Below are positions 6,679-12,194 of a stretch of 12,194 bases of DNA, in pieces. Numbering within the stretch: the first letter of the stretch is position 1; every line of letters starts with the position of its first letter. The stretch spans positions 1 through 12,194 of the forward strand of contig BEII01000016.1 of assembly GCA_002898935.1 (NCBI GenBank), read 5' to 3'. The translations under genes and the position numbers were made by a program. The DNA is from a bacterium HR32 (lineage in GTDB: Bacteria; Sysuimicrobiota; Sysuimicrobiia; Sysuimicrobiales; Sysuimicrobiaceae). The notes beneath the pieces are model-generated. The model had not been told where the DNA came from. It saw only the letters and a program-made list of their open reading frames with translations, and searched no databases.

Positions 6679-7239
6679 TCAGGGGGCGGTCGGGGTCACG
6701 GGCTCTTCGATCACCACCTCGTCCACGCCGTCTGTCTCCACGAGCCGCACGGTCACCCGCTCCCGCGAGGACGTAGGGAGGTTCTTGCCCACGTAGTCGG
6801 GCCGGATGGGGAGCTCCCGGTGTCCCCGGTCCACCAGCACCGCCAGCTGGATGGCAGCGGGGCGGCCCAGGTCCACGAGGGCGTCCAGGGCGGCCCGCAC
6901 CGTACGGCCCGTGTACAGCACGTCGTCCACCAGCACCAAAGTCCGGCCCGCCACCTCGAAGGGGATCTCCGTGCGGGCCACGGTCGGCCGCTCGGCCCTG
7001 CGGTCCAGGTCGTCCCGGTACAGGGTGATGTCCAGGACGCCGACCGGTACGGCGGTCCCCTCGATGCGCTCGATGGCGGCCGCGAGCCGGCGGGCCAGCA
7101 CGTCCCCGCGGGTACGGATCCCCACCACGGCCAGGTTGGCGGTGCCGCGGTTGCGCTCGAGGATCTCGTGCGCGATCCGCACCACCGCCCGGGCGATGGC
7201 CTGCGCGTCCATCACTTTCGCCTTGGGCCGCATGGTCAC
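6679..7239 (-). CDS. pyrR: Bifunctional pyr operon regulator / uracil phosphoribosyltransferase PyrR
   Basis: PyrR binds pyr mRNA in response to UMP/UTP to promote attenuation and has uracil phosphoribosyltransferase activity. The 186-residue product tracks B. subtilis PyrR closely: MDAQAIARAVVRIAHEILERN, VVGIRTRGDVLARRLA, DITLYRDDL, the PRPP loop VLVDDVLYTGRTV at 102-114, and QLAVLVDRGHRELPIRPDYVG (in parts). GTG 7239 is chosen over ATG 7233 because GGGAGGG (7247-7253) lies seven bases upstream and the GTG overlaps the rluD stop as GTGA, a coupled junction. It is the last gene of the right operon. No pyrimidine synthesis gene follows: the next gene, rqcH, converges on it. Its RNA targets must therefore lie elsewhere. 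No antiterminator-type structure is seen upstream, since the upstream sequence is rluD coding. Confidence 0.96.
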   Translation of the reverse strand: MTMRPKAKVMDAQAIARAVVRIAHEILERNRGTANLAVVGIRTRGDVLARRLAAAIERIEGTAVPVGVLDITLYRDDLDRRAERPTVARTEIPFEVAGRTLVLVDDVLYTGRTVRAALDALVDLGRPAAIQLAVLVDRGHRELPIRPDYVGKNLPTSSRERVTVRLVETDGVDEVVIEEPVTPTAP

Positions 7240-8198
7240 GGCTCGACCCTCCCGCCCCCGTGGGTTCGTCGCAGTGCGTCCAGAACCTCCCGCAGGTCCT
7301 CAGGCAGCGGAGAGCGGAACTCCAGCGGCGCGCCCGTCCGCGGGTGCGTGAAGGCCAGGCGCCACGCGTGCAGGAACTGACGCGAGAGCCCGAGCTCCCC
7401 CCGCCGGCCGTACACGGGATCGCCCGCCACCGGATGGCCCAGGTACCTCGCGTGCACCCGGATCTGGTGCGTGCGTCCCGTGTGCAGCTTCGCCTCCACG
7501 AGCGTGTAAGCGCCGAGACGTTCGCGGACCGCGAAGTCCGTGGTCGCCTCGCGACCGCCTGGCCGCACCACCATGCGCCGGCGGTGGACGGGGTGCCGGC
7601 CGATGGGCGCTTCCACCCGCCGCTGGTTCCAGGCCGGTTGGCCGCGGACGAGGGCCAGGTACCAACGCTGCACCGCCCGCCGCCGGATCTGGTCGGCGAG
7701 CGCGGCGTGCGCCTCGTCGGTCTTCGCCACCACCATGAGTCCTGAGGTGTCCTTGTCCAGGCGGTGGACGATGCCGGGCCGCAGGGGGTCCAAACGGGAA
7801 AGCGTGCCCACGGTGGCCAGCAGCGCGTTCACGAGGGTCCCGCGGGTTCTCCCCGCTCCCGGGTGCACCGCGATGCCCGCGGGCTTGTCCACCACCGCCA
7901 CGTCCCCGTCCTCGTACACGACCGTCAGGGGGATTGCTTCGGGCACCGGCTGGGGCGGCGGGGCGGGCGGCGGCAGCTCCACCTCGACCACCTCCCCCGG
8001 GCGGACCTCGTGGCTGGGCCGGGCGGGCCGCCCGCCGACCTTGACACGGCCCTCGAGGACCAGGCGCTTGACGTGGGAGCGGCTCAGGCCCGCGAGCTCG
8101 GCGGCGAGGTAGCGGTCCAGGCGCTGGCCTGCCCGCTGCGCGTCCACCGTGATGGTGAGTTGGGTTGCGGGCTCAGTCTGTGTCCCCGTGCGTTCCAA
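7236..8198 (-). CDS. rluD: RluA/RluD family 23S rRNA pseudouridine synthase
   Basis: This family converts specific uridines in 23S rRNA to pseudouridine. The 320-residue product has an N-terminal S4 RNA-binding domain (about 24-75, GQRLDRYLAAELAGLSRS), a proline-rich linker (PPPAPPPQPVP), then the catalytic domain: DKPAGIAVHPG at about 104, GIVHRLDKDTSGLMVVAKT with the catalytic Asp148, RWYLALVRG, EAPIGRHP, and LHTGRTHQIRVH. This is the RluD/YlyB type. The TTG at 8198 is chosen because GCAGGAG (8207-8213) lies eight bases upstream and it preserves the conserved LTITVDAQRAGQRLD start; the next in-frame candidate, GTG 8147, would clip it. The gene therefore overlaps the end of the Lgt-like gene by 26 bases. 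B. subtilis has its homologue ylyB at the same place, between lspA and pyrR. Target uridines are not decidable from sequence. Confidence 0.94.
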   Translation of the reverse strand: MERTGTQTEPATQLTITVDAQRAGQRLDRYLAAELAGLSRSHVKRLVLEGRVKVGGRPARPSHEVRPGEVVEVELPPPAPPPQPVPEAIPLTVVYEDGDVAVVDKPAGIAVHPGAGRTRGTLVNALLATVGTLSRLDPLRPGIVHRLDKDTSGLMVVAKTDEAHAALADQIRRRAVQRWYLALVRGQPAWNQRRVEAPIGRHPVHRRRMVVRPGGREATTDFAVRERLGAYTLVEAKLHTGRTHQIRVHARYLGHPVAGDPVYGRRGELGLSRQFLHAWRLAFTHPRTGAPLEFRSPLPEDLREVLDALRRTHGGGRVEP

Positions 8199-8931
8199 GG
8201 CGTGCACTCCTGCGACCGGCCCAAACCAGCGCCGCCGTGGCGCTTGCGGCCACCGCCAGGGCTGCGGCCTGGGCCACCGTGAGGGGTCCGAAGACAGGCG
8301 GGGCGACCTGCGGGTCCACGAAGAAGTCTGCGGCGAAGCGGCTCGCACCGTGCACCGCGAGGAACGTCAACGCGAGCTGGCCCACAAACCGCCGGGTGGC
8401 GTGCAGCCGCTCCAGCAGGCGGTAGATGGCCACCGCCGCCACCAGGAGGTATCCGGCCACGGGGTGCCGCAGGGCACCTGCGGCCTCCACGGCCCAAGGG
8501 AGGTCGGTGGGCCGCCCGAGGAACACCCCGGCCCACAGCGCGCCCACCGCACCGACGGCGTAGCCGAGCGCCAGCGGCGCGGCGCAAAGGTCCAGGAACC
8601 CCACCCAGTCCTGGCGCCGTACCGCCCAGACGCCCACGGCGCCCCCGGCGAGGCCGCCGTAGAACGACAACCCGCCGTCCTGCCACAGCGCCACGGTCCT
8701 GAGCGGCTCGGCGGCGTAGTGGGGCCAGTGGGCCACGACGTGCACGAGCCGGGCGCCCACGAGCCCTGCGAGGAGCGCCGTGAGCGCGGCGTCGACCGCC
8801 TCCCCCGTGGGGAGGCTGGCCCGGGGCGCGGTCACCGCAAGGCGCACCACGCCCACGGCGAACGCCACCAGCAGTAGGACCCCGTACGCCGACACCCGGA
8901 AGTTCCCGAGCTGCAGCCACGCGACCTCCAC
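8173..8931 (-). CDS. Lgt-like prolipoprotein diacylglyceryl transferase homologue with altered active site
   Basis: Lgt transfers diacylglycerol from phosphatidylglycerol to the lipobox cysteine of prolipoproteins in the inner membrane. The 252-residue product is a multi-pass hydrophobic protein matching Lgt in order: SAYG (Tyr16, E. coli Tyr26), GLVGARLVHV near 56-65, DGGLSFYGGLAGG at 85-97, LGRPTDLPW at 138-146, RHP at 155-157, and GASRFAADFF near 195-204. But E. coli His103 aligns with Tyr91, Arg143 with Ala128, Asn146 with Ala131, Asn149 with Ala134, Glu151 with Val136, and Glu243 with Asp202; Arg239 (Arg198) and Gly154 (Gly139) are kept. The usual RHPSQLYE reads RHPVAGYL. GTG 8931 has GGGGAGG five bases upstream. 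It lies between lspA and rluD, so a role in lipoprotein or lipid handling fits, but canonical activity is doubtful. Confidence 0.8.
   Translation of the reverse strand: MEVAWLQLGNFRVSAYGVLLLVAFAVGVVRLAVTAPRASLPTGEAVDAALTALLAGLVGARLVHVVAHWPHYAAEPLRTVALWQDGGLSFYGGLAGGAVGVWAVRRQDWVGFLDLCAAPLALGYAVGAVGALWAGVFLGRPTDLPWAVEAAGALRHPVAGYLLVAAVAIYRLLERLHATRRFVGQLALTFLAVHGASRFAADFFVDPQVAPPVFGPLTVAQAAALAVAASATAALVWAGRRSARLGTHGDTD
8207..8213 (-). promoter_or_regulatory. Ribosome binding site for rluD TTG start
   Basis: The minus strand reads GCAGGAG inside the 3' end of the Lgt-like gene, eight bases before TTG 8198. It supports that start over GTG 8147 (no comparable site) and GTG 8207 (which overlaps the site itself). 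Confidence 0.65.
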
Positions 8932-8945
8932 CGCAGCCTCCCCTC

Positions 8946-8976
8946 TCCGGCTACGCCGGAAGCGCCGCCCGGCGGC
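8946..8976 (-). repeat. Two adjacent inverted repeats in the lspA to Lgt-like spacer
   Basis: The 51-base spacer 8932-8982 contains TCCGGC-TAC-GCCGGA (8946-8960), a perfect six-base-pair stem with a three-base loop, and GCCGCC-C-GGCGGC (8964-8976), a perfect six-base palindrome with a one-base centre. The GGGGAGG ribosome site of the Lgt-like gene follows directly. There is no U tract, so an intrinsic terminator is unlikely. They may be RNA stems that modulate processing or translation of the downstream gene, or a by-product of the high GC content. Confidence 0.45.
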
Positions 8977-8982
8977 CCCGGG

Positions 8983-9498
8983 CTACCGCCTTGTGGCCCA
9001 CAGGCCGCTTGCAGCCAGGAGCGCTCCGCCCACCACGATGCACGCGTCCGCCAGGTTGAAGATGGGCCAGTACGGCAACTCCAGGAAGTCCACCACGTAG
9101 CCGTAGCGGGCGCGGTCCAAGAGGTTGCCCGCGGCGCCGCCCAGGATCATGCCGGTGCCCCACCGCGCCAGCCGGGAGGTGTGCCACTGGCCGCGCTGCC
9201 AGAACACAAGCCACACCGCTGCAAGGGCCGCGGCCACACCCACTACCCCACTGGCGCCGCTCAGAAGTCCGAAGGCGATGCCGGTATTCCGCCACAGCGT
9301 GAGCCGCAACAGCGGCGGCAGCACCGCCACCGACTGGCCGAACTCCAGCGCCCCGAGCACCGCGGCCTTGGACAGTTGGTCCGCGCAGGCCACGGCCCCG
9401 GCGGTGGCCAGCAGCTCCCACCACGGACTCCGCCGGGCCGGCGCTACGTCCGCCAGCCGTTGCCGGACCCTGCTTCGCGTTCCTGCTCGGCCTTGCAC
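8983..9498 (-). CDS. lspA: Lipoprotein signal peptidase (signal peptidase II)
   Basis: LspA is an inner-membrane aspartyl protease that removes signal peptides from diacylglyceryl-modified prolipoproteins. It has four predicted membrane segments and the family landmarks ADQLSK (39-44), WRNTGIAFGLL (69-79), GGAAGNLLDRARYGYVVDFLELP around 120-141 (in parts), and WPIFNLADACIVVGG. The two catalytic aspartates are present at 137 (VVDF) and 151 (LADA). The start is the least certain in the window: GTG 9498 gives 171 residues, typical for the family, and overlaps the traR 3' end by 55 bases, but its ribosome site is weak. No ATG or TTG lies between it and the first membrane segment; a CTG near the traR stop is another possibility. 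Unlike its Lgt-like neighbour, nothing in the catalytic core is altered. Confidence 0.93.
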   Translation of the reverse strand: MQGRAGTRSRVRQRLADVAPARRSPWWELLATAGAVACADQLSKAAVLGALEFGQSVAVLPPLLRLTLWRNTGIAFGLLSGASGVVGVAAALAAVWLVFWQRGQWHTSRLARWGTGMILGGAAGNLLDRARYGYVVDFLELPYWPIFNLADACIVVGGALLAASGLWATRR

Positions 9499-10136
9499 CG
9501 GATGCACAAGCTCGCGAACGGCAGGGCCCGCAGTCGCTCCACGTCGATGGGCCCCCCGCACCGCTCGCACGTCCCGTACGTACCCGCGTCCAGCTTGCGC
9601 AGTGCCTCCTCCACCATGCGGAGCATCCCCTGAACCGAGGACTCCAGGGCAAACCCCTTCTCCCGCTCGAAGGTCTCCGCGGCCACGTCCCCGTAGTCGT
9701 CCTCGTTGGACGCCTCCACGAGACCGACCTCCTCCACCTGCTGCAGCCGCTCGCCCAACGTGGTGAGCTCCTGCACGAGCCGTTCACGTTCGGCCAGCAG
9801 CAGCTTGCGGAACTCCGGGTAGTGCCGCTTGGTCACGGGCTGCACCTTCGCCCCGGACCCGGCGACCACGGCCCTGGCCTGGGGCCGCGGCACCGTGGGC
9901 GACGGCAGGTCTACCCGCGGAGGCCGGAGGAGGACGGAGCCCGCGGGCGCTCCCGCGGGGGCCTTCGTGGGAGACGCCGGCCGGGCGGGCTGGTTCTTCG
10001 TCGGCGGCTGCGCGGGGCGCTTGCTCCCCACCCGGGGGTTCCGCTGCACCGACCTCTGCTTGCGTGCGGCTCGAGCCGGTTCCTTCTTCCCCGCCGGTCG
10101 CTTGGTGCGAGGCTGCTTGTGTACCTTCTTCGCCAT
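9444..10136 (-). CDS. TraR/DksA-type C4 zinc-finger protein with long basic N-terminal tail
   Basis: TraR/DksA proteins enter the RNA polymerase secondary channel and tune transcription. The 230-residue product has two parts. Residues 1-105 are a Lys/Arg/Pro/Ala-rich low-complexity tail (MAKKVHKQPRTKRPAGKKEP onward) with only two acidic residues before Glu108. Residues 106-220 are a coiled coil followed by a zinc finger with Cys190, Cys193, Cys211 and Cys214. At 147-152 it reads DYGDVA, which fits the DksA tip motif DxxDxA at the same 43-residue distance from the first zinc cysteine as in E. coli DksA. The ATG at 10136 has GAGGGG about eight bases upstream. It lies where B. subtilis has the TraR/DksA-like ylyA (between ileS and lspA). 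Whether it acts on RNA polymerase is inferred; the tail suggests nucleic-acid contact. The tail compares with basic extensions on some actinobacterial proteins. Confidence 0.88.
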   Translation of the reverse strand: MAKKVHKQPRTKRPAGKKEPARAARKQRSVQRNPRVGSKRPAQPPTKNQPARPASPTKAPAGAPAGSVLLRPPRVDLPSPTVPRPQARAVVAGSGAKVQPVTKRHYPEFRKLLLAERERLVQELTTLGERLQQVEEVGLVEASNEDDYGDVAAETFEREKGFALESSVQGMLRMVEEALRKLDAGTYGTCERCGGPIDVERLRALPFASLCIRCKAEQEREAGSGNGWRT

Positions 10137-10151
10137 CCGCGCCCCCCTCGT

Positions 10152-10874
10152 CTACTCGCCGAACGCCGCAATCACACCTGGCTCTGTGGCTACAGGGCCG
10201 AGCGCCTCCCGCACCGCGGCCTCCGCCAGCAGGGCCGTGGAGTCCAGCACCGGGACCTGCCAGTCCGCGGGGTCCACCACCAACGGAATCTCGGTGCAGC
10301 CCAGCACCAGGGCCTGCGCCCCGCGCTCCAACAGCTCCTGGCCCGCCTCCCGGACCCAGCTGCGGACGCGGTCCCCCAGGTCCCCGGCCTTCACCGCGAA
10401 GATAGCCCGGTTCACCAGTTCCTGCCGCGCCTCGGAAGGAGTGAGGACCTCACACCCCTTGCGGGCCAGGGCCCTCTGGTACAACCCCGCAACCACCGTA
10501 GCCCGCGTGGCCAGCAGGCCCACGCGCTCCAAGTCCGCCGCGCGCTGTGCCACCACCTCCGTGATGTCCAGCACGGGGATCCGGACGCCACGCCGGACGG
10601 CGTCCAGGAAGTGGTGAGCGGTGTTGCATGGGATCACCAGGAAGTCTGCCCCTGCCCGCTCCAGGTTGCGCGCGGTGGCCACCAGGGCGGGGGTGGGGTC
10701 CTCCCCGCCTTCCAGGATGTGCCGCGACCGGTCGGGGATCCCGGGGTTGTTGTCGATGATGACCCGGAGGTGATCCTGGTCCCGCCTGGCTGGGGTGAGG
10801 TCGATCAACTTCTGGAAGAAGTCTGCGGTCGCCCTCGGCCCCATCCCGCCGAGGACCCCGACCGTCCGTGCCAT
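10152..10874 (-). CDS. Aspartate/glutamate racemase family protein
   Basis: This is a PLP-independent amino-acid racemase of the Asp/Glu racemase superfamily, which uses two cysteines to interconvert L- and D-amino acids in the cytoplasm. The 240-residue product opens VGVLGGMGPRATADFF, has the first catalytic cysteine in IPCNTAHHF (Cys83), and the second in LGCTEIPLVV (Cys193). The GGMGP start and PCNTAH motif fit aspartate racemase/RacX-like members better than MurI glutamate racemase. ATG 10874 has GGAGGAGG just upstream (five-base spacer to the first GGAGG), the strongest ribosome site in the window. Upstream are a candidate promoter and the ileS stop; traR follows 15 bases after its stop. 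It is an addition relative to the Bacillus ileS-ylyA-lspA order. Substrate (Asp, Glu or a broader range) cannot be fixed from sequence. It could feed D-amino acids to the cell wall. Confidence 0.9.
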   Translation of the reverse strand: MARTVGVLGGMGPRATADFFQKLIDLTPARRDQDHLRVIIDNNPGIPDRSRHILEGGEDPTPALVATARNLERAGADFLVIPCNTAHHFLDAVRRGVRIPVLDITEVVAQRAADLERVGLLATRATVVAGLYQRALARKGCEVLTPSEARQELVNRAIFAVKAGDLGDRVRSWVREAGQELLERGAQALVLGCTEIPLVVDPADWQVPVLDSTALLAEAAVREALGPVATEPGVIAAFGE

Positions 10875-10901
10875 TGCCTCCTCCGACCCTGCGGCTTCGG
10901 T

Positions 10902-10931
10902 GACCGGAAGGGGTCCTGTCCGGGCACCCGG
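10902..10931 (-). repeat. Two small inverted repeats in the racemase leader
   Basis: CCGGG-CA-CCCGG occupies 10920-10931, at or very near the predicted 5' end of the transcript, and GACC-GGAAGG-GGTC occupies 10902-10915. They could form short stems in the 5' leader between the candidate promoter and the GGAGGAGG ribosome site. No U run follows either, so termination is not indicated. In sequence this GC-rich, chance stems of this size are common. Confidence 0.3.
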
Positions 10932-10937
10932 CGTTCC

Positions 10938-10946
10938 ATCTTATCA
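10938..10946 (-). promoter_or_regulatory. Candidate extended -10 promoter for the racemase operon
   Basis: In the 102-base ileS to racemase gap the minus strand reads TGATAAGAT: TAAGAT (10943-10938) preceded by TGA, an extended -10 arrangement. The best hexamer 17 bases further up (TGGGGA) is a poor -35. Predicted start is near 10931, leaving a leader of about 57 bases to ATG 10874. Confidence 0.4.
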
Positions 10947-10976
10947 CAACGGCGCAATCGTCCCCAGGCCGCGGCC

Positions 10977-12194
10977 CTACCCCAGGGGCTGCAGGGCGAG
11001 GAGGACGGGGTGGCCGAGCACCCGGACCTCCGCCCGCCACCCTTGCGCCGGCCCTCCGAACTCCACGGCCTGCGCCAGCACCTCCTCGGCCACGTACCCG
11101 CGGTGCTCGTCCACCGCCCGGAGGACCGCAGGCGGGCCGTCCACGTGCAGTACGATCCGCTGGTCCACGCGAAGCCCCGCGTCCCGGCGGGCCTGCTGGA
11201 CCAGGTGCACGAGTTCCCGGACCAACCCCTCGCGCTCCAGCTCCGGGGTCAGCTGGGTGTCCAGGACGACCACGAACCCGCGGCCCGCCTCGGCCACGAA
11301 CCCCTCCCGCGCGGCTACCCGCACATCCAGGTCTTCCGGGCCGAGCTCGACGGCCTCGCCGTCCACGTACACCACCGCCCGGCCCTCGTTGGCCACCCGC
11401 GCCGCCTCCTCCGGCGCGAGGGCCTGGAGGGCCGCGGCCACCCGCGGCGTCTTCGGGCCCAGGTGCGGCCCCACCTGTTCGAACCGCACGCCCACCGCGT
11501 ACGTCACGTACCGCGCCTCTGGCCCCGCGAGCTCCACCTCCTTGCAGTTGAGTTCCTCGGCCACGTGCCGGACGAGGTCGGGGTAGACGGAGAGGCGGTG
11601 GCCGCGCGAGACCACCACCGCGCGGGCCAAGGGCTGCCGGACCCTGACGCGTGCCCGGGCGCGGGCCGCCCGTCCCAGGCTCACCACCCACCGCGCCTCC
11701 TCCACCGCCCGCTCGAGCTCCGCGTCCCGGTCGGATGGCTGCCGTTCCGGCCAGGTCTGGAGGTGGACGCTCACCGGAGCCTGCGCGTCCGCCGCGCGCA
11801 CCAGCCCCTGGTACAGGGCCTCGGACAGGAAGGGGGCCAGGGGCGCCATGAGTATCGAGGTGGTCACGAGCGCCTCGTACAGGGTGTGGTAGGCGCTCCG
11901 TTGGTCTTCCGGATCCCTCGACTTCCAGAACCGCCGCCGGCTACGGCGTACGTACCACGTGGACAGGTCCTCCACGAACCGCTCCACCGCCCGCGCGGCG
12001 TCGGTGGGGTTGTAGGCTTCCATGGCGTCCGTGGCCTCAGAAACGGTCGCCGCGAGCCGTGAGCGCACCCACCGGTCCAGGGTGGGCCGCTCGCGGGCTG
12101 GCGGGACAGGCCACCGCAGGGGGTCGAAGCGGTCGAGGCTGGCGTAGGTGGTGAAGAACACGTACGTGTTCCACAGGGTCAGGAAGAACCGGCG
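10977..12194 (-). CDS. ileS: Isoleucyl-tRNA synthetase, C-terminal part (cut by right edge)
   Basis: IleRS charges tRNA-Ile with isoleucine. About 405 residues of the C-terminal end are visible out of roughly 1000-1050. The piece opens inside the anticodon-binding domain with FFLTLWNTYVFFTTYASLD, continues with STWYVRRSRRRFW, HTLYEALVTTSILMAPLAPFLSE, then GVRFEQVGPHLGPK and the C-terminal DUF5915 domain (VRVAAREGFVAE, TPELEREGLVRELVHLVQQARR). No C-terminal zinc-finger cysteines are present, so this is the archaeal/eukaryal-like form of IleRS (often called IleRS2) rather than the E. coli form. The catalytic HIGH and KMSKS motifs lie beyond the right edge. It ends with TAG at 10977-10979, 102 bases before the racemase start, with no convincing terminator between them. 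Confidence 0.95.
   Translation of the reverse strand, partial: RRFFLTLWNTYVFFTTYASLDRFDPLRWPVPPARERPTLDRWVRSRLAATVSEATDAMEAYNPTDAARAVERFVEDLSTWYVRRSRRRFWKSRDPEDQRSAYHTLYEALVTTSILMAPLAPFLSEALYQGLVRAADAQAPVSVHLQTWPERQPSDRDAELERAVEEARWVVSLGRAARARARVRVRQPLARAVVVSRGHRLSVYPDLVRHVAEELNCKEVELAGPEARYVTYAVGVRFEQVGPHLGPKTPRVAAALQALAPEEAARVANEGRAVVYVDGEAVELGPEDLDVRVAAREGFVAEAGRGFVVVLDTQLTPELEREGLVRELVHLVQQARRDAGLRVDQRIVLHVDGPPAVLRAVDEHRGYVAEEVLAQAVEFGGPAQGWRAEVRVLGHPVLLALQPLG

Noticed and set aside
6655..6690. Bidirectional terminator between convergent rqcH and pyrR
   Set aside because: The 16-base gap has only an imperfect CCACGGCCGCGG element with no stable stem-loop or T run.
10967..10976. GGCCGCGGCC palindrome directly after the ileS stop as a terminator
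   Set aside because: A 10-base palindrome has no room for a loop and no U tract follows. It is likely chance in GC-rich sequence.
10450..11691. Minus-strand 413-codon frame overlapping ileS and the racemase, including a possible leader peptide starting in the promoter-like region
   Set aside because: The composition is Gly/Pro/Arg low complexity, it is out of frame with two real genes, and its ATG within the gap overlaps the -10 candidate with no ribosome site.
9822..12062. Plus-strand open frame of 746 codons opposite traR, racemase and ileS
   Set aside because: It spans three well-supported genes on the other strand, has low-complexity Pro/Arg/His/Gly composition and no recognisable domain. 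Long antisense frames are expected in DNA this GC-rich.

Overview
The window is 12.2 kb of very GC-rich bacterial chromosome (roughly 70% GC by eye) and is almost entirely coding. It carries 13 protein genes, two of them cut by the window edges. I see no RNA genes, CRISPR array, insertion sequence, phage or plasmid feature. The combination of RemA (DUF370), PyrR, RqcH, a YlyA-like TraR/DksA protein and a DUF5915-type IleS points to a Terrabacteria lineage, Firmicutes-like or an allied high-GC (perhaps thermophilic) phylum. I cannot name the species. Start codons are often GTG or TTG, Shine-Dalgarno sequences are GGAGG/GGGAGG-like, and several neighbours overlap by 4 bases.

Left block, all minus strand, read from about 4970 down to 1: yicC, remA, an archaeal-type CMP kinase, a CoaC-only flavoprotein, priA and def (running off the left edge). 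From memory this matches the Bacillus order yloC-remA-gmk-rpoZ-coaBC-priA-def. Here the guanylate kinase slot holds a CMP-kinase-family gene, rpoZ is missing, and coaBC is reduced to a CoaC-like half with two catalytic-type residues replaced. Centre: rqcH, the only plus-strand gene, is divergent from yicC across about 42 bases containing overlapping, oppositely oriented -10-like hexamers, and is probably leaderless.

Right block, all minus strand, read from 12194 down to 6679: the C-terminal third or so of ileS, an Asp/Glu racemase, a TraR/DksA zinc-finger protein with a long basic tail, lspA, an Lgt-like membrane protein, rluD and pyrR. This matches the Bacillus series ileS-ylyA-lspA-ylyB-pyrR with a racemase and an Lgt-like gene added. 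pyrR and rqcH converge with a 16-base gap, so the pyrimidine genes that usually follow pyrR are absent here.

Most genes are housekeeping: translation (ileS, def, rqcH, rluD), replication restart (priA), lipoprotein maturation (lspA), cofactor and nucleotide metabolism (coaC-like, CMP kinase, pyrR) and regulation (remA, traR, yicC). I found no new defence or mobile system. What deserves a second look is molecular: an Lgt homologue without several essential residues beside an intact LspA, a CoaC homologue lacking its key Asn and Cys, the gmk-for-CMP-kinase replacement, and the compact rqcH/yicC divergent promoter.
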